Positions 11,919 to 22,929 of a DNA stretch of 64,000 nucleotides are shown here, piece by piece. Position numbers and translations under genes: made by a program. The notes beneath the pieces are model-generated. The model was not told the DNA's origin and ran no database searches. It worked only from the letters and a program-made list of their open reading frames with translations. Positions within the stretch are counted from its first letter, which is position 1. Each line of letters opens with the position of its first letter. This DNA comes from Paramacrobiotus metropolitanus (Eukaryota > Tardigrada > Eutardigrada > Parachela > Macrobiotidae), in NCBI RefSeq assembly GCF_019649055.1, contig NW_026570314.1, positions 248,001 through 312,000 of the forward strand, given 5' to 3'.

Positions 11919-14721
11919 TTAATGATTAGAAAAACACAAGGGATTGTCACGGAGAATGTCTAAAACCACGAAGTTTCCGGTGTTGCGTATCATATTGATC
12001 GCGTGGTCATAACTGACCACTTCCTCCCCGTTCACCCGGAAAATGCGATCGCCGTGCTGCAAGCGACCTGCAGAATGAAAAAGATGCCTTTGCTACAACC
12101 TACAAGCAAACTTAATCTACATTAATTTGTAGACGTTATAGTAGTCGTACCATAAGTACGTGTTTTAACTTTTAAGTACGTTTTTATGTTTTATGTACTA
12201 CTTAAGTGTTATAAATGTTTTAGGTGAGTACTATACAGTATTATACAGCAATATTATACAGTTTAGCAATATTATACAGTAGTATCAACCCACAATTTAG
12301 GACTATAAACTGTCATCGTCTGCCAACGGAGGAAATACTTTATTGGTTAACGTCACTATACAACCCATTCCATACCATCTTGGTAAGCGCTTCCTCCGGC
12401 TATAATCTTTTGCAAAAAAATGAGATGATCTTCAGCAAACGATCCGTAGCGTCCCGTCTAAAAAGCAGAGTAACAGTACAGTCTGTATATACTTTCATCA
12501 TGATGAGTTGTTCACAGTTTTGTTTTCACGGTTTGAAATTGAAATCAGCAACAGCATAAGTTCAGTTTCCCGCAGTGATACATTATTTTTGTTACTATAT
12601 GCCAGACATGCTGAAGACAGCTACAGTCATTGCAAAGCCACTGTATGCGAAAAGCTGCTAAAATTATTGAGAAAAATGGTTACGGGTATGTCTCGAATTT
12701 TGCAAGTTTTCGTTTTCGTGCGCTTCCATACGCTTTTTTTTCGTTCTATCTGGGTTTTATTATGCTCTTCTAAGGCCAAATAATCCTCCATAATTTCGGA
12801 AAATGCACTTCTCGTTACAGGTTCGTTTAATTAATCTTTGTGTTGTTTTACTCACCATTTTTAATATAAGATCGAACTAATAAAAGCCAGTTCAACTGAA
12901 AGTACTTAATTAATTTTAAGTTACATAATATGACATTCCTCCCATCGTACCAGATTCCCCGTTCCAGTGGTGAATCCTAGAGACCCGTCGCTTCCACGTC
13001 GCAGTACAACCGTTACAAGTACCGACAGACTGCAAAAGTTATACTGAATCGATTACGGAAACAGATCAACCCAAACTTCGTAAGACGTAATTTTCCACGC
13101 TCACCTCTGATCCGGCAAATGCGTCAGCCCAGTACGACTCGCACCTCGTCGGGGATGCGCAGAAAATGGAATTGCCGGTTGCGTTGTTGCGTATTTGCAC
13201 TGGTAAAGGTCCCATAATTCGGGTGGCAGTAGCAGCCCACTCTACGAGCACAGGCACGATATTAAAGTACCATAGGTACCTACTTAATACGGCAACGTGT
13301 TTTTAACCCCACCGCAGCGGGCCCATCCAGCAATTCCTTATCGCTCATTAACGGAAATCGCACGAGGAACAATAGTTCGTCTAACATTCTACGCCGGTTG
13401 GTGGCCGTTGGCTCCTCGTTGTTACGGCCGCAGGCAGCTGCCGCCCACCTGTACAAGGTAAAGAGTGCACACAGTCATACGTAAACTACCTCTTTCAAAT
13501 GTCTCTTTCATGTAGAAGTCACCAGGAGCCAGATTAAATTTACACCACTTTCCATTATCCCTTTTTATTCAGTGAGATTTAACCAGATACACTGCTTGAT
13601 ATAGTTCCCAATATTTCAATTTAACCGCCAGGTTTTTTAAAAGAAAGGTGCATCATCTAATTTTAAAGACGATCTACCTTTCGACTGCCATATAAATGTC
13701 GGTTTCCGATGCCTGTAGAGTGTCGCGCTGCAGAATTAGCTTCAGTGTTTCCTTGTCCAGCAGGCTGAATGGTTCCAGGAGCAGAACGGTTTCGGTATGC
13801 GCGTCTATTATCATTAAGCAGGGCTCCACGACGGACTCAACATGCAGTTTAACCGTCTAAACATCACGCGCCAGATGTTCGACAATGTTCGTGAAAAGCT
13901 GCCTTCTGTACTGTACTTAATGCATTTACCAAGTCCAAATACTTTAGACAGCTGCTTGCATCGAGGTCGCTGACGACAAAGTGAGAGCAGACGTCGACCA
14001 ACAACGGCAAATCGTATCTGTCGGCGCAATATAGCGTCGATAACACGTTCTCCTGATTGAGATCAACGCGATCAGAGTACAAATAGCTGAAATCATTGAC
14101 CATGTATAAGAAAGTGCAATTTAAAATAACGATTACTATACGAGGAACTATTCAACGTCACTTACCTGAGCATATTGGCAAAGGCTTCCGGATGAACATC
14201 AGGAACGTCAATGGGACGATCGCAATTCTCGGGCAAACTGCCATAGAACATGGCCCGAAAAACCGGACTGCACATGCTCAGAATAGTTCTAAAAAGCAGC
14301 GAAACGGTACCGACATAACCTACTTGGTACACCACAGATTCAACTTTGAATCGCATTTGCACTTTGCTGCTTTCTAAGCACCATTGCGTCAACTTTTACG
14401 CGACTGACATGTTGCATAAGGCTTAAACAGAAAAATTGGCTTTTTACCGTCATTTTCCAGCCAAACATTTATACAAAGAAACAGTTCTGTTTTGATTTTA
14501 CCCGTCTACAGTATGCAGTAGGCACCATTAACTCTTAAGAACCATAGTGCTTACTTGTGCGCTGGAAAGAGCTTGGCAGGCCCGTAATCATGCCCGACGG
14601 CCAACTGTACATCGCTTAAATCCCCGCTGGATAGCGCAGCGTGCAGGGTCTTACGAATGCCGGACGAAACCGCGTCCCGCTCTACAATCGTTGCACTCGA
14701 TGTTTTCCGTGTTCGCGACAT
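11919..14721 (-). CDS. BTB-BACK-PDZ protein, copy A (nine exons, 402 aa)
   Basis: Exons: 14555-14721, 14166-14288, 13930-14086, 13678-13856, 13313-13448, 13105-13241, 12951-13029, 12376-12457, 11919-12067; 1209 nt in frame, TAA stop. BTB: GDLSDVQLAVGHDYG, then CSPVFRAMFYGSLPE. BACK: ILQRDTLQASE, then NEEPTATNRR and LVRFPLMSDKELLDGPA. PDZ: VVLRRGSDGSLGFTT, GRLQHGDRIFRVNG, and alpha-B SYDHAIN with Tyr where class I PDZs have His. The ATG directly follows TGCCTGTAG, suggesting a 5' UTR intron. Oddity: the donor used after exon 7 in the paralogues reads GG here, and an in-frame GTACGA 15 bases downstream is the likely replacement, adding five residues in the PDZ beta2-beta3 region. Probable CUL3 adaptor. 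Confidence 0.83.
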
Positions 14722-16161
14722 CTACAGGCAGAAACTGATCGGAGATTAAGCAACTAAAGAATAACGATCTAGTATGAAAAGAACTGGACAACGCCGCCTC
14801 GTACAGGGAAAGTGGAATTCAAGACGTCAACTGAATATGGTATACAGGCTGTTATTACAGCTCAGTCAGCAAAACAGACGCACAATTCAAGGAACCTAGC
14901 CGGAAGGATTCTCAACAAGTATCAAAGTCAGCTGGTCTCAGCACAATATTTTTGTAGTATGCTTGCTAGTTTCCGGTATACACAAAGCTGATAGCTAAAG
15001 AAAATACTTCGGAGTATTGACCATTGATTCAGTGAGATCAACGACTGCTGTGTAAGCAGAACGGCAACATACGGTTTGTGGCTGAAAGGCGGCTTGCTCC
15101 CGTATTCCGTCCTACAACAAGCAGTTCTGTTGAAAACTGGTTTTTCGCCTGCATACCGTAGCGCTAGTAATTAATAGAAAAATTGCCAACATAATTTATT
15201 AAGTACGTGATAATGAAACAGGTGCGTGAATGTCCGAGTGCGATCGTTCAGATAATTCCATAAGGGAATAGGCGATTGCGCAAATACAAAAACAATTTTT
15301 CGAAAATTCAATAAATCCACTTAAAAGGAAATTTATCAGGCTCAGTCTAAAGCATTCCTACCTTCACGGCTTCACCCATTCGCATATTTTATGTGATACA
15401 GGGAAGGCCTAACAAATATGAATACTGTTGACAACTTATAAGGGAGGCGATAAGTAAAAACGCAATGCTGGGCACTAGTCACTGAATGGACGACGGTGAC
15501 TTTCCTGGTTGGCGCATTTCCGGGGCGCAGCGTTCGGCGAAACGAGATGTCTACATATTTGACATAGTATGTTCATAAATAATTGTAAAATCGCGTTACT
15601 TTAGCTGCCTGATCACTTAATTTTTCTGACAATAACGAAGGCCGTTTAAATCAAACGCCTCCACTGTAGAGCTCATTTATTATGCAGCAAAAAAGTGACG
15701 AAGCGAATTCCAGCGCGACAAACGGTGAAGATCTTGTTGTTCTTGGCAAATTAAGTCTTACTCTTTTTCCACCGGTAAGCCGGTATTTACGGGTAGCACA
15801 CAAAAGTTGAACGCACTTTCTGGTACTACTTTTTTTCTTTCCTTGTTTTCCAGGTGTGCTGTTCTCATCTCTCTGCGTCTCGCCAGCATGCGGGCAAAGT
15901 ATCGTAATGATAGTATCACGTGTACATCCGGCTGCTCCCACAAACCATCCATCGACTGGCTACGAAAGCCGGCACAACCTTCATGGTGATGCATTCAGTG
16001 TACTCATACGGTCATACCATATCCACGCAATGCAGCTCTAGAGTAAACCACAGACCTTTTCCGCCAGTCTGCTTCATTCCATCCTTTAAGCCCCTTTTAA
16101 AAGTGTCGCTGATCGGCTAGATTCAGACTTTCCTCCGGGTAAATCTGTTTCAGCTGTGGAA
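14722..16161. other. Spacer between BTB-PDZ copy A and F-box pseudogene
   Basis: Holds the divergent upstream regions of both. About 14850-14950 is the duplicated 5' flank also seen upstream of copy B. I see no gene; the small opposing frames at 15.65-16.1 kb have no family resemblance. Confidence 0.5.
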
Positions 16162-17583
16162 ATGGCCAGTCAAGGTTCAACGTCGCTATCCACCAAAGCG
16201 CGTGTCAGTCGTTGGATTCGTAAGCGCTGGAGATCCCTGTCATCCCCCCGACAACAAAGTAATGACGTTATACGAGTAGACACTTCAGCCCCTGCCTGCG
16301 AGCCCATCACCAACAACAGCAACTGTCGACAAATCTTGGGAAAAATCTGCAGCCTGTTGTTTACGAATCCAGTACGGGTCGGTTCTCTCTGGGCTATTTG
16401 TGCGACGTGGACTGGCCGGGCGGTCGCGTCTTGGTGGATTTCGCCTGTCACAACCGCCCGCCCCAGTGGCTGCCCGTTGGCAAGGGACGCAAGCATGAAC
16501 CATTAGAAACTAGGGAGATTGACCGTCATACTCTGGTTAAAGCCGCGTTGCGTGGAAACCCCGACGAACCCTACGTTTTCCAACCGGGGCGAGTTCTTTT
16601 CCCCCCGGCAAAGGATTTCTGCGGCAATATCGGTCCAGCATGTGTGGAAGCGATGCGCCCGGGCGGCGCCGGCTCATTCGAAAATTTGTTCATCCAGACC
16701 CGGAATATCAGTACCACCACAAAACAGGCGAGTCGCTTTCCGTTGTCGGATACTGTCGTCTGCTACAGAAGCAAACGGCGCGTCTGGCTTCCAGGATTGA
16801 TTTACGGCTTTTGTTGAGAGAGTTTATCAAAATTCCTTGGATGAAAGTTGTGCGGATATGGCTGGACGCCAAAGGCATCCACTGTGTCTACACACAAAAC
16901 AAACTCGGCTCTTTTGATCAGGCGGATATGGAACATCTGGTCCGCATGTCCAAGTGGCGTCAGACAGCACGGATACACTGACACTAAAAACAATAAGATG
17001 GAGCGTTATGTGTCCCTGGGAATGCTGCCATACGAACTGCACATAATAGTGTTTTTATTACAGAGTGTGCAAGACTTGGTACGACATTTTATGCAGTCGC
17101 CGCCGAAATCGGCATGTTGCAGTGGACATGAAACGTTTATTTTCATATCACGCCAGCTACGAGGAGAGAACCATATCAGCTACGAGAGGAAAGAACCTAC
17201 AGCCTAACCGGTCTGAACGCCATCGACAACGGCGTGACGACGGCAACGGTATCGCTGACGCTGATGAACGGCCGGCTAGACCCGGAAATGGAGTTGTTTC
17301 TCTTCGGTTGCTGTTGCTTAAGCGCATTTGTCTGCGGGTAATCGTCTTAAAGAACGTTCAGTGCATGCGCGCAATGGAGCAGAACTACGGAAGGCAGCGG
17401 ATAGGACGGGATAAACTCTGTTACTTGATGGATGTGTGCCAAGTGCTGCGTTTGTGTGACGTGGCTATTCCGACCCCATTTCGCTCCATCGCCCGGCAAT
17501 GGAATTCGGCGGACAGATTGCCGAAGGAGGTCGATATCGCGGTGAATTATGCTGCGCTGAGCTGTACGCTCAGGGAGACTACT

Positions 17584-18045
17584 TGACGTGTGTAGATACT
17601 AGTAGTACATACATATCTATTTAACTGTGATTACTGTTGTACGCCTTCTCCTATCTGTACGTCACTGCGGTTGCTCATTATCGCTACCTGTGATTCGCCT
17701 GTTCTCATCTTGATAGCGATGTATCTTGTGCTCCTGATAGTCTATAAATTCTCCTGTCATCGCTAATATCGGAGTCAGTCTTGATCATTCTTGACTGGTA
17801 ACTTGCTTTTAACTTTCCTTGTGTTGTGCATATGATTGTGCGTTAGCGAAGTAAAGCATCTTCTGTGGTATCGACGTTCGTAATTAGCTTCAGATTATAA
17901 CGTGGTAACACGGTATGCTCGTGCTTCGTCCGACCCGCATGTGTATCGACCAGGAGTTAGAAGTTTATCTTAGCACAATTGCTTAGGGATTCCTGAAGGT
18001 TCGTGTTCCTGATTGGTTCCATCCGTTCTTACTGTAACAGTTGAT
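17584..18045. other. Left part of the insertion in the F-box exon
   Basis: About 460 bases with no ORF. The insertion as a whole begins TGACGTGTGTAG at 17584 and ends CTCTACACGACA at 21264. The host exon repeats TACT on both sides (17580-17583 and 21265-21268), so the boundaries look like TG...CA with a 4-bp duplication. Whether this is an LTR-type element later hit by the LINE, or the LINE's own flank, is unclear. Confidence 0.35.
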
Positions 18046-21014
18046 TTATTATTATTATTATTATTATTACGGCACAAGAGCAGACAACCCCGAAGGGACT
18101 TCAAGTCTGGTCGAACAAAACAATTTTCTGTTAACAAAACATTTAGGAGAGATTAACAGATCTGAGTAGAAATTTAAAAGAAGGTACAGAACTAGCTTCG
18201 AGAATTTTAGGATTAACAGCAATAATTTTATCAAGAAGACGCTTTAGTCGCATTTCCATAGTCGACCCTCCGATAACTTTCTTTGCCCGCGTAACATCGA
18301 TCCGCCGGCTTCCGCAAGTTGTAGTGCGGTGTTATCTTACTTGGATCATGTCCAGGAGGTAGGCCGGAAGTGAGAACTGATCTTTGTTCCAGAACTTGAA
18401 CAACCACACCGCATCGCTCTGACGCCATCGGTCGAATATATGAGAATACCCAACTTATGATAGTAACCGATCTTGTAATCAGTGATTGTTTTCAGAGCTT
18501 TACGTTGCAGTCCGTCCAGCTTGTCGCGCTCAGTCGAAGACGCTGCAGACCATACCGGCGACTGGTGTCCGATATGGCATCCAAAGCAAGCGTGGTAAAG
18601 ACCTTTGCGCTGTGACATGCTGAGCCCTTCTTGTGCCCGCTTAATCATGGCAATGCCGAAATTCCCCTTCCGCTGCACCTTTCTGAACTGCTCACTCCAC
18701 TTCAAGTGGTTATCGATCTCAACGCCGAGATACCGTACACGTTGTGCAATGCTGACAACCGACCCGTTGATGACGACTTCCGGATCCGGTTGTTTGTTTC
18801 GGTCAGAACATAAGTAAATGGCTTGGCATTTCTTTCCATTTACGTGCAAGAGATTTTCTTCCATAACCTGGCCGACACGCACCAGTCCAGCATTCAGTTT
18901 AGCGGCCGCACATTTTTCGTTTTTCCAGTTGCATGGACAATTGTGTCGTCTGCAAAACAATCAACCTCACAATCTTCTGCGTTAACAGTAAGTACATCAT
19001 TAATGTAGATGGTGAACAGGATTGGTCCGAGCACTGTGTTCTGCGGGACGCCAGATGTTAATGGCAGCCAGTCGGATGTTCGTTTCCATCTCGTACTCTT
19101 TGCACTCTGCCGGTAAGGTAACTATGTAGCCATTGCACTACGATATCCCCGGCTCCGATTTTCTTCATCTTGTCCAGTAGTCGCGAATGGCTTACACTGT
19201 CAAATGCTTTCTTGAGGTCTAAAACACACTGCTGTCACATTCTTGCTATCCAATGCCTTTTTCCATTTCTCCGTTGTTTTTAACAATAGCGTTTCACAAG
19301 AATGACCGTCTCTGAATCCAGACTGATTTGGGGATAAGATCTGTTGTTCTTTCAAAAAACGCACTAACTGCATTGGACGCATTTCAAACACCTTCGAGAA
19401 ATTACAAAGTAGCGAAATGGGGCGGAAATCATCAACACACAGCGGGGAAACACTTTTGGCAAGGGGTAAACTTCGGCTTTTTTGAAGACGGACGGAAACA
19501 CTCCTCCTTCAGCGACTGGTTCACCATTTGCGTAAGGACTGGAGCGATGAGCGGCGTGATTTTCTGTAACAGTTTCGGTGGCATCCCGTTTGGTCCGGGG
19601 CTTTTTTTCTTCGCGGCCATTCGATGAAGTATCCCAGCCACCACTGCTGTATCAACATGCGCAAACCTGGAAAACAAAGCGTTACTATCGTCCCCCAGTG
19701 GCGGTCGCTCTGGGGGATCGTGCGGAGCCCCATGTTGGCCCATTGTCACGAAATGCTGATTAATCGCATTTAAATTAACTGCAACCGCACTAGGTTTCGC
19801 CTCTTTTTTCATTGTTCTGCCGATTTCTTTCCACACTACGTCACTCCTGCGCTGATTTTCTTTGAAAAACGCCTCTTTAGCATTTAAAATAGCCGTGGTC
19901 ACTTCTAGCTTCACTCGCTTATACTCTCGGGCTTGCTGATCGTACATCGGTGTCCCACGTGATCTGCATTTCTCTCCGTACAGTTGGTCTTTAATCTTTA
20001 GCATAGCTTTTAAATCATCGTTCATCCACGGTGGAGATGCACGCTTCACACGGCGGGAGCGTGTAGGAAAACATTTGTCAACCACAGCTGAGAGGTCTTG
20101 CACGAAATTCTCCACAACTTCATTCACGTCACGTTGTTCATCATACTGTTCGTAGCGCTTCACTGTTTCACCAATTTCATCCAAAAAACTTGTTATCGTC
20201 CGTATGGCTCCACAATCGAAATTGAATTGTTTTGTGAACTGAATTTTAGTTTTGTACTGTGCAACAGTACGACACAGGCGGTGATCCGAAAACTGACATC
20301 GGTAGCAGGCATACTGGCATACAGGGAAGGCGGGGAGCACAACATAGTATCGATTTTGGTGCAGCTGATAGAATTCATGTTATCCTTCTTCATTTTCCTG
20401 TTGGCCACACGAGTATAACCTATCACCTTTTCGTCGAGATTAAAATTTGTTTGCAGATCATGGTAATAGCGGTGGTACGGAGTACTACTGATGGAAGTAT
20501 CGATATTCAAGTCTCCCGTAAGCACGTAATCACAATCAGGGAACCGAGACAGGGTATTATCGATATGCGCAAACAAATATTTTGTATCTGAAGCGTTGGA
20601 ATCCGGAGCACGGTAAATCAAACCCCCCAATACTTTTCGCTTACCGATTTGTAATAAAATCCACAAACTTTCACAATGAGCATACGTTTCTTTGCAATCA
20701 ACGAGTTTACTGGTGATATGACTGGGCACATACAGCAGGAGACCTCCGCCGCGAACTTTACAGTGGTCTTTACTGCGATCTTTACGAAACAGCTTATATC
20801 CAGGGACTTCGTATAATTGATCAGGATCCGAAGATGAAAGATGAGATTCCGAAATACAGAAAATTTTAGAAATGTTATCTTCAGAGAGAAGAATGCTTTC
20901 AACCAAATTATGCTTGGTCGAATTGCGATTATTAATGCCCTGTATATTTAGATGGTAATAAGCCACTGAAGACAAGCTGCAGCGTTTTTTGGTCCCCATA
21001 TCGATCATATACAA
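18046..21014 (-). mobile_element. Degenerate LINE with APE endonuclease and RT (TAA-repeat tail)
   Basis: Read on the minus strand. An endonuclease of the APE/EEP type lies at 21014-20193 (ISESHLSSSDPD, YRAPDS, LTGDLNIDT). The connecting region and RT follow at 20340-18346 in shifted frames: KKKSPGPNGMPPKLLQK, QSGFRDGHSCET, the catalytic FADDTIVHA near 18950 in another frame, then RYLGVEIDNHLKW. At least three frameshifts make it inactive. The 3' end is (TAA)n, seen on the plus strand as ATT repeats at 18046-18069. TAA-type tails and this RT style fit the I/Jockey/CR1 side of LINEs; I cannot assign the clade firmly. It sits in exon 2 of an F-box pseudogene. Confidence 0.85.
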
Positions 21015-21120
21015 CCAATCCGTACAAACTTACAGTTGCAAGACTCAGAAAAAATTACTGAACATTCTACTACAGAAAAAAGTTGCTTCTGCTACATTTT
21101 GAAAGGAAAAAGTTAAAGAA

Positions 21121-21250
21121 ACTCCGCTGGCTTAGCGGAGCTAAATTTAGCCCACCAGCCAGCCAGTATTAGTTTTTAGCCAGCCAGTATTAAGAGTTGC
21201 TCTACCGATTGAGTCGTGGCAGGGAAGTGGTAATTCTCGTACATTAAACC
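21121..21250 (-). other. Hairpin and tRNA-like stretch at the 5' side of the LINE insertion
   Basis: On the minus strand, ACTCAATCGGTAGAGC near 21215-21200 followed by CTCTTAAT resembles the D-arm (A box) and anticodon loop of a tRNA-Lys, but no acceptor or T arm can be made. Beside it, 21121-21139 contains the perfect stem CTCCGCT...AGCGGAG. It may be a tRNA-derived piece of a SINE or of the element's 5' region. Confidence 0.25.
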
Positions 21251-21701
21251 GTACCGAGTCTCTCTACACGACATACTCGAATGCAGCATTTCTTGAGGGT
21301 TTTGGATGCCAGCTGCTCTGAACTTCTGTGTGGGACGCTTCTGTGTGGGACGCCATTAATCACCTTTGCCAGGTGATTAACTCGTGGAAGGAATATCCGT
21401 TGCGCAGGCGGCTGTTGGACTTGCTCAAGCTGTACGTATTTTCTCCCCGGTCTAAACAAACGATAAGTGCAGAAATTAGCCTTAAAGATTTGGAATCTTT
21501 AGGCTGAATGAACCGGTAACCGGGCGGCTGGAGCCGCCGCTGTGCAAATTGGCAGCCCATGCTTTCTCTTACTGCTATGACATAAAGGAACCCCCCAACT
21601 CCCTTTCCGGCATGCGTCCCCATAGCACCTTGCTGCAACGGGACCTTAACTACGTAACATTCATCACCGATCCCTTCTGCTTCAGCCGTAGGCCGGCATA
21701 A

Positions 21702-22309
21702 TCGACATTGAATTTTGGCTTCGATTTATGACCGACTGGGTAAAGCCTACTGGTATCATACTTATTTACCTGGAAAATTTGAAATATATTTTTTAGTTGG
21801 AGGGATATCACGCCCATTAGGCGTCAGCAAATGTCGTTCTGGTTTTGATGACAACAGTCATACACACATGTGTACTGTGGCGGAGTGTAATCGGACGCAC
21901 CAGCGAATTTTTCGGGATTGCCGTGTCGGCTTACTCAGCTATTTTTCTAAGTTTTTAACATTGTTTAAGCTTTACGACTACACAGTTTATCAAAGAAAAA
22001 CTCGTTGCACAAACCCGTATAAACATTGCATGCATCAGTTCGGTTCGATCCTGTAGCCGCGACAAAACCGATTTACGTTGAACACTACGCAAAGCTGTGC
22101 GTGACTTCCAATTTAACAAAAATTTTATAACTCTCGGCGCTCCTGCAACCTTTACAAAAACGGTGCACGCCTAGGAAGAATTTGATCGGCTGGTGAATCT
22201 TTTACAATAGTTTCACATACAATACACGAGCTACCAGTACTGGCTACTAGCAGACTAGAGCCATATACATGCAATATACTAGTATGTACGAGTATCTGTA
22301 CATATACAC
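21702..22309. other. Spacer without recognisable gene
   Basis: Between the F-box pseudogene exon 3 and the BACK-exon relic. Only short frames without paralogues are present. Confidence 0.45.
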
Positions 22310-22493
22310 TTTTCAACGGCCACATAGAATGATAGCATTCTCCGTTGCCAGCAGTGTACTGCGCTGCAGAATTGAACTTTAGCCGTGTCCAGCGTGTTAG
22401 CTTGTTTAAAGCAAAGAACGTTTTCGGCAAATATATCCACCAATTACAAACAGAACTCCCAAAATTAATGTCTTCGGCACTCCACTTAACTGC
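22310..22493 (-). pseudogene. Solitary BACK-exon relic of the BTB-PDZ family
   Basis: On the minus strand, the region after TTTAG at 22494-22498 reads AVKWSAEDI, then loses frame. It recovers pieces such as CAGCGCAGTACACTGC and GAGAATGC, and ends with GAAAA before GTGTAT, exactly the shape of exon 4 in the intact copies (179 nt there, 184 here). No other exon lies within reach. It is the remnant of a further BTB-PDZ copy that was probably paired with the F-box pseudogene ending at 21701. Confidence 0.75.
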
Positions 22494-22929
22494 CTAAAGG
22501 CGCACCTACTTATCAGCATTCTCAATATTATTCTAATCACTCTACTTAGTTTTTTTTATCACCCCAACGCGTGGCTTGGTCTGTACTTGGCTAAAAAATC
22601 TAATCTACATGGGTAAACCGGTATGTACGGTGACTAAAATGTCCATCTATACAATACAATGAATGCAGTTAATTAAATCCCGAAGTATAGCAAACGTCAT
22701 GTCAACAATCCACAGTTTCCAATATTGCGTCCACCCAGTCAAAAACAGTGCGTAATGAAGCTAAGAAGACTAATACTCTAATGATTTCAGTCTACTCATG
22801 TTGTACCAACAGCTAAATATATGAACACAAACATCGGAGCATGTACACTCATTTCAAAATAAATAAATTCAACTGAAGACCGTCCAATTCCACACCGCAC
22901 TTCCATCCCAAAAAATGCCAGCATTAATT

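Larger units (their letters stand above)
16162..21701 (+). pseudogene. F-box family copy broken by frameshifts and a 3.7-kb insertion
   Basis: Exon 1 remnant runs from the ATG at 16162 (MASQGST) to about 17050 in three frames: frameshifts near 16390 and 16690. The F-box is cut short right after LGMLPYEL, fusing almost directly to the intron end TTACAG at 17061-17063. Exon 2 starts at 17064 (VCKTWYDIL), has internal frame damage near 17150-17290, and stops at codon RETT near 17583. The rest of exon 2 resumes at about 21265 (RMQHFLRVLDASC) and ends at a normal GTACGT donor at 21432. Exon 3 is 21503-21701 with an intact frame (LNEPVTGRLEPPL). The inserted 17584-21264 holds a LINE. It cannot make the family protein. 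Confidence 0.88.

Noticed and set aside
21196-21230. tRNA-Lys gene
   Set aside because: Only the D-arm and anticodon-loop-like parts are present; acceptor and T arms do not form.
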